A stretch of 60,000 bases of DNA, taken from NCBI GenBank assembly GCA_015680685.1, contig MNCI01008302.1, positions 756,117 to 816,116 of the forward strand. The letters run 5' to 3'. The position numbers were made by a program, and so were the translations under genes. The notes below the pieces were generated by a model, which saw nothing but the letters and a program-made list of their open reading frames with translations, did not search any database and was not told where the DNA came from. Origin of the DNA: Gnetum montanum (Eukaryota > Streptophyta > Gnetopsida > Gnetales > Gnetaceae). This document shows positions 58,136 to 60,000 of the stretch, piece by piece. Position 1 is the stretch's first letter; each line of letters opens with the position of its first letter.

Positions 58136-59173
58136 CAAATAATTTCTGGCACATTCATCTGCTGCTATAATTCATGACATTTCTTCATCAATGCCTGCTG
58201 CATCATTCATCACACCGGCTCTGACAACACTATTGCTGCTTATTTTGTTTGCCTTAAGTTTCACATGGTGCCTCCATTTGCATCAGTCACATTCATGCCT
58301 GAAGTGTTCACTAACTCATTCACTTGTGATTTTCTTATCTTCTTGGAGTTGTGTTTGCAAGATGACACTCAGAGGTGTTTGTACAAGAATGCACTTCATC
58401 ATAGCAGCGAGGTAAGATGTTGTTCATAACACACGTGATAAGACTAATCAAGCCATTCATTAGTACATCTCCCGTTACATATCCTGCCTATCCCTCAACA
58501 TCTCCTACCTGGCTACATCCCAGACACACCCAGTACAGCCCAAAACATTGAACATACTGTTGCATATTGCGCCACTCTTAAGCAGTTGTAACCCACAACA
58601 TGGTGCTTGAGCATGTGCATAAGATGGACAAAAAAAACATGCCCATAAACCCTTGACAAGACGGCAGTTGTCTCGAAAGCAAATGCTCATGTCTAAAACA
58701 ATCAAGTAACATCCCGTTGCATGTCTTTAGCTCTCCACCAACAAGTTCCCCCTAAACACTAAATAAGAGCCCTGTTCCCCCAAAGAACGCAACACATCAT
58801 CACGTGGCTTTGGTTATGCCATCAAGTTCTCTTAAACACCAAGCAAGAGTCTTGTACCGTCAAAGGATGTACACATCATGTTTTGATCCCAAATCCACTA
58901 AAAAATGGCTAGACAATAGCTATTTACAAAGATAAGCATGACTCGCACACATACCCGGACATCTTCTTCACCACGCACAAGCCCTTGATTGGTTACCAAT
59001 CCCTACGGTTCTCATTTCCCTATCAAATACAAATTTCATTTTCCCAATCCTATGTATTATCAAACATGGTACGATGACGTCTAGCTAAGTGGCATAGGAC
59101 AATGTCTCTATCAAGTTGCTTGTGGTGTTTTGCACTTCTTTGTCGACGCTTCTCGAGTCGATTCCTCCAAGCG
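58136..59173. other. 3' untranslated region of element B
   Basis: About 1 kb between array 3 and the polypurine tract. No gene recognised on either strand; short open frames look random. Confidence 0.5.
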
Positions 59174-59191
59174 TCAACAAAGAGGGGCCAA
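59174..59191 (+). promoter_or_regulatory. Polypurine tract of element B
   Basis: TCAACAAAGAGGGGCCAA abuts the 3' LTR start; nearly identical to the tract of element A. Confidence 0.8.
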
Positions 59192-60000
59192 TGAAACACC
59201 ACAAAATTTTGACCTTAGTACTTCTCCAACAAGAATCGAGCTAAGTCATGATGCTCCCTAGTATGACTAAAGCTTGAGGTCCCCATAGATAGCTTCAAGC
59301 AGAGTCGAACTCAATAAGGAGCAGTTCCCTAGGACCCGCAGATGACTACGACAACATCTGCTATCAAACATGGCAACCTCAGAGCTCAAGATACTTAGTC
59401 TTCACTAAGTATGCATTCTCAGTGTATACGCCCAGCGTATATGCCCAAGTATGCATTCTTAGTGTATATGCCCAGCGTGCACGCCCAGCATACATGCCTC
59501 AAATGTACACTCAGCATGTACACCTACCATGCAACCCTCGAAGACGGTACGGAAACAGCACTTCAAAGAAAGATTTTGTACAAAGCATCAACTCACACGA
59601 ACACAGCAATCATCAGGTGTTGACATCATGTATTTTAGAGTTCATACACTGAACAAGTACATCCTGCATGCCCAACGTATACGCCCAAAAGATACAGCGT
59701 GTACGCCCAACGTATACGCCCAGCATGTACAAAGTGTACGACCAGTGTGTAGCACAACATATACTAATCAAAGCTCTCCAGCACCGTGTCAGATCAAGGT
59801 CAACCAAACTGAACATCTACAGGCAGCATCCTCATGGCATCCGAATTTAAATCTAAAGGCCAAATGACTTCTTTTGTTTTAATCAAGTCTGTACGTCAAC
59901 GTCATACGTCCAGTGTGTATACGCCGGTGTACAGCGTGTATACACTGGCATACAGCAATATACGCTGGAGAGCAACATGTTGTACACTTGTAAAATTTTA
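59192..60000 (+). repeat. 3' LTR of element B (cut by window end)
   Basis: Begins TGAAACACCACAAAATTTTG and follows 42225 onward, including the GTATACGCC field. About 809 of the expected ~1548 bp are present. Confidence 0.88.

Larger units (their letters stand above)
42225..60000 (+). mobile_element. Element B: best preserved Tat-lineage element
   Basis: About 18.5 kb if its 3' LTR is as long as the 5' one; the 3' LTR runs past the window. All modules are present in order, and the opposite-strand cargo gene has a complete exon set. It sits inside gag of element E; CCACC (42220-42224) is the candidate left target duplication and the right one is outside. The LTRs differ at about 16 of the first 245 bases by my count, nearly all transitions, so B is younger than A. 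Sense coding parts have a modest number of stops. Confidence 0.85.

Noticed and set aside
58505-58705. Cys-rich minus-strand peptide in the 3' region of B
   Set aside because: Short, without signal peptide or family pattern, and in sequence expected to be untranslated.

Overview
The window is plant nuclear DNA packed with old, nested Ty3/gypsy LTR retrotransposons. I see no intact host gene, no tRNA or rRNA gene and no CRISPR array. The size of the elements (about 18 to 25 kb), their stacking, the heavy stop-codon decay and a plant-type ABCB transporter fragment suggest a large-genome seed plant, perhaps a gymnosperm. That organism call is inference.

Layout: 1-3.4 kb is AT-rich and holds the remnant of a DDE-type transposase (DUF7869-like). 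3.4-8.25 kb is an internal fragment of a plus-strand retroelement (D). 8251-33429 is element A, about 25 kb with LTRs near 1.5 kb; its leader is split by a separate 3.5 kb insertion (10361-13908) that carries an ABCB gene fragment. From about 34.2 to 39.55 kb lies element C on the minus strand. 39555-42224 is the 5' LTR and gag start of element E. 42225 to the window end is element B, the best preserved, with most of its 3' LTR beyond the window.

Shared architecture: LTR (TGAAACACC...), primer-binding-like site, leader, gag, PYVV-repeat linker, protease, a short-repeat array, a gene on the opposite strand, a second array, RT, RNase H, archaeal-type RNase H, integrase, a third array, polypurine tract, LTR. 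The two RNase H domains in tandem place the family in the Tat/Ogre lineage.

The main discovery candidate is the opposite-strand gene between protease and RT. In element B it can be read as eight exons (49077-53353, minus strand), with seven GT-AG introns, consistent phases and an upstream TATATATA box. Its start encodes an FCP1/NLI-type HAD phosphatase domain whose catalytic aspartates are replaced in each copy I could read (A, B, D). A domain of unknown type, a basic segment, acidic segments and a probable coiled coil follow. Arrays of 30-37 bp units with a TTAAACT-like core bracket this cargo gene and the polymerase module. All copies carry stops and frameshifts, so none looks functional here.
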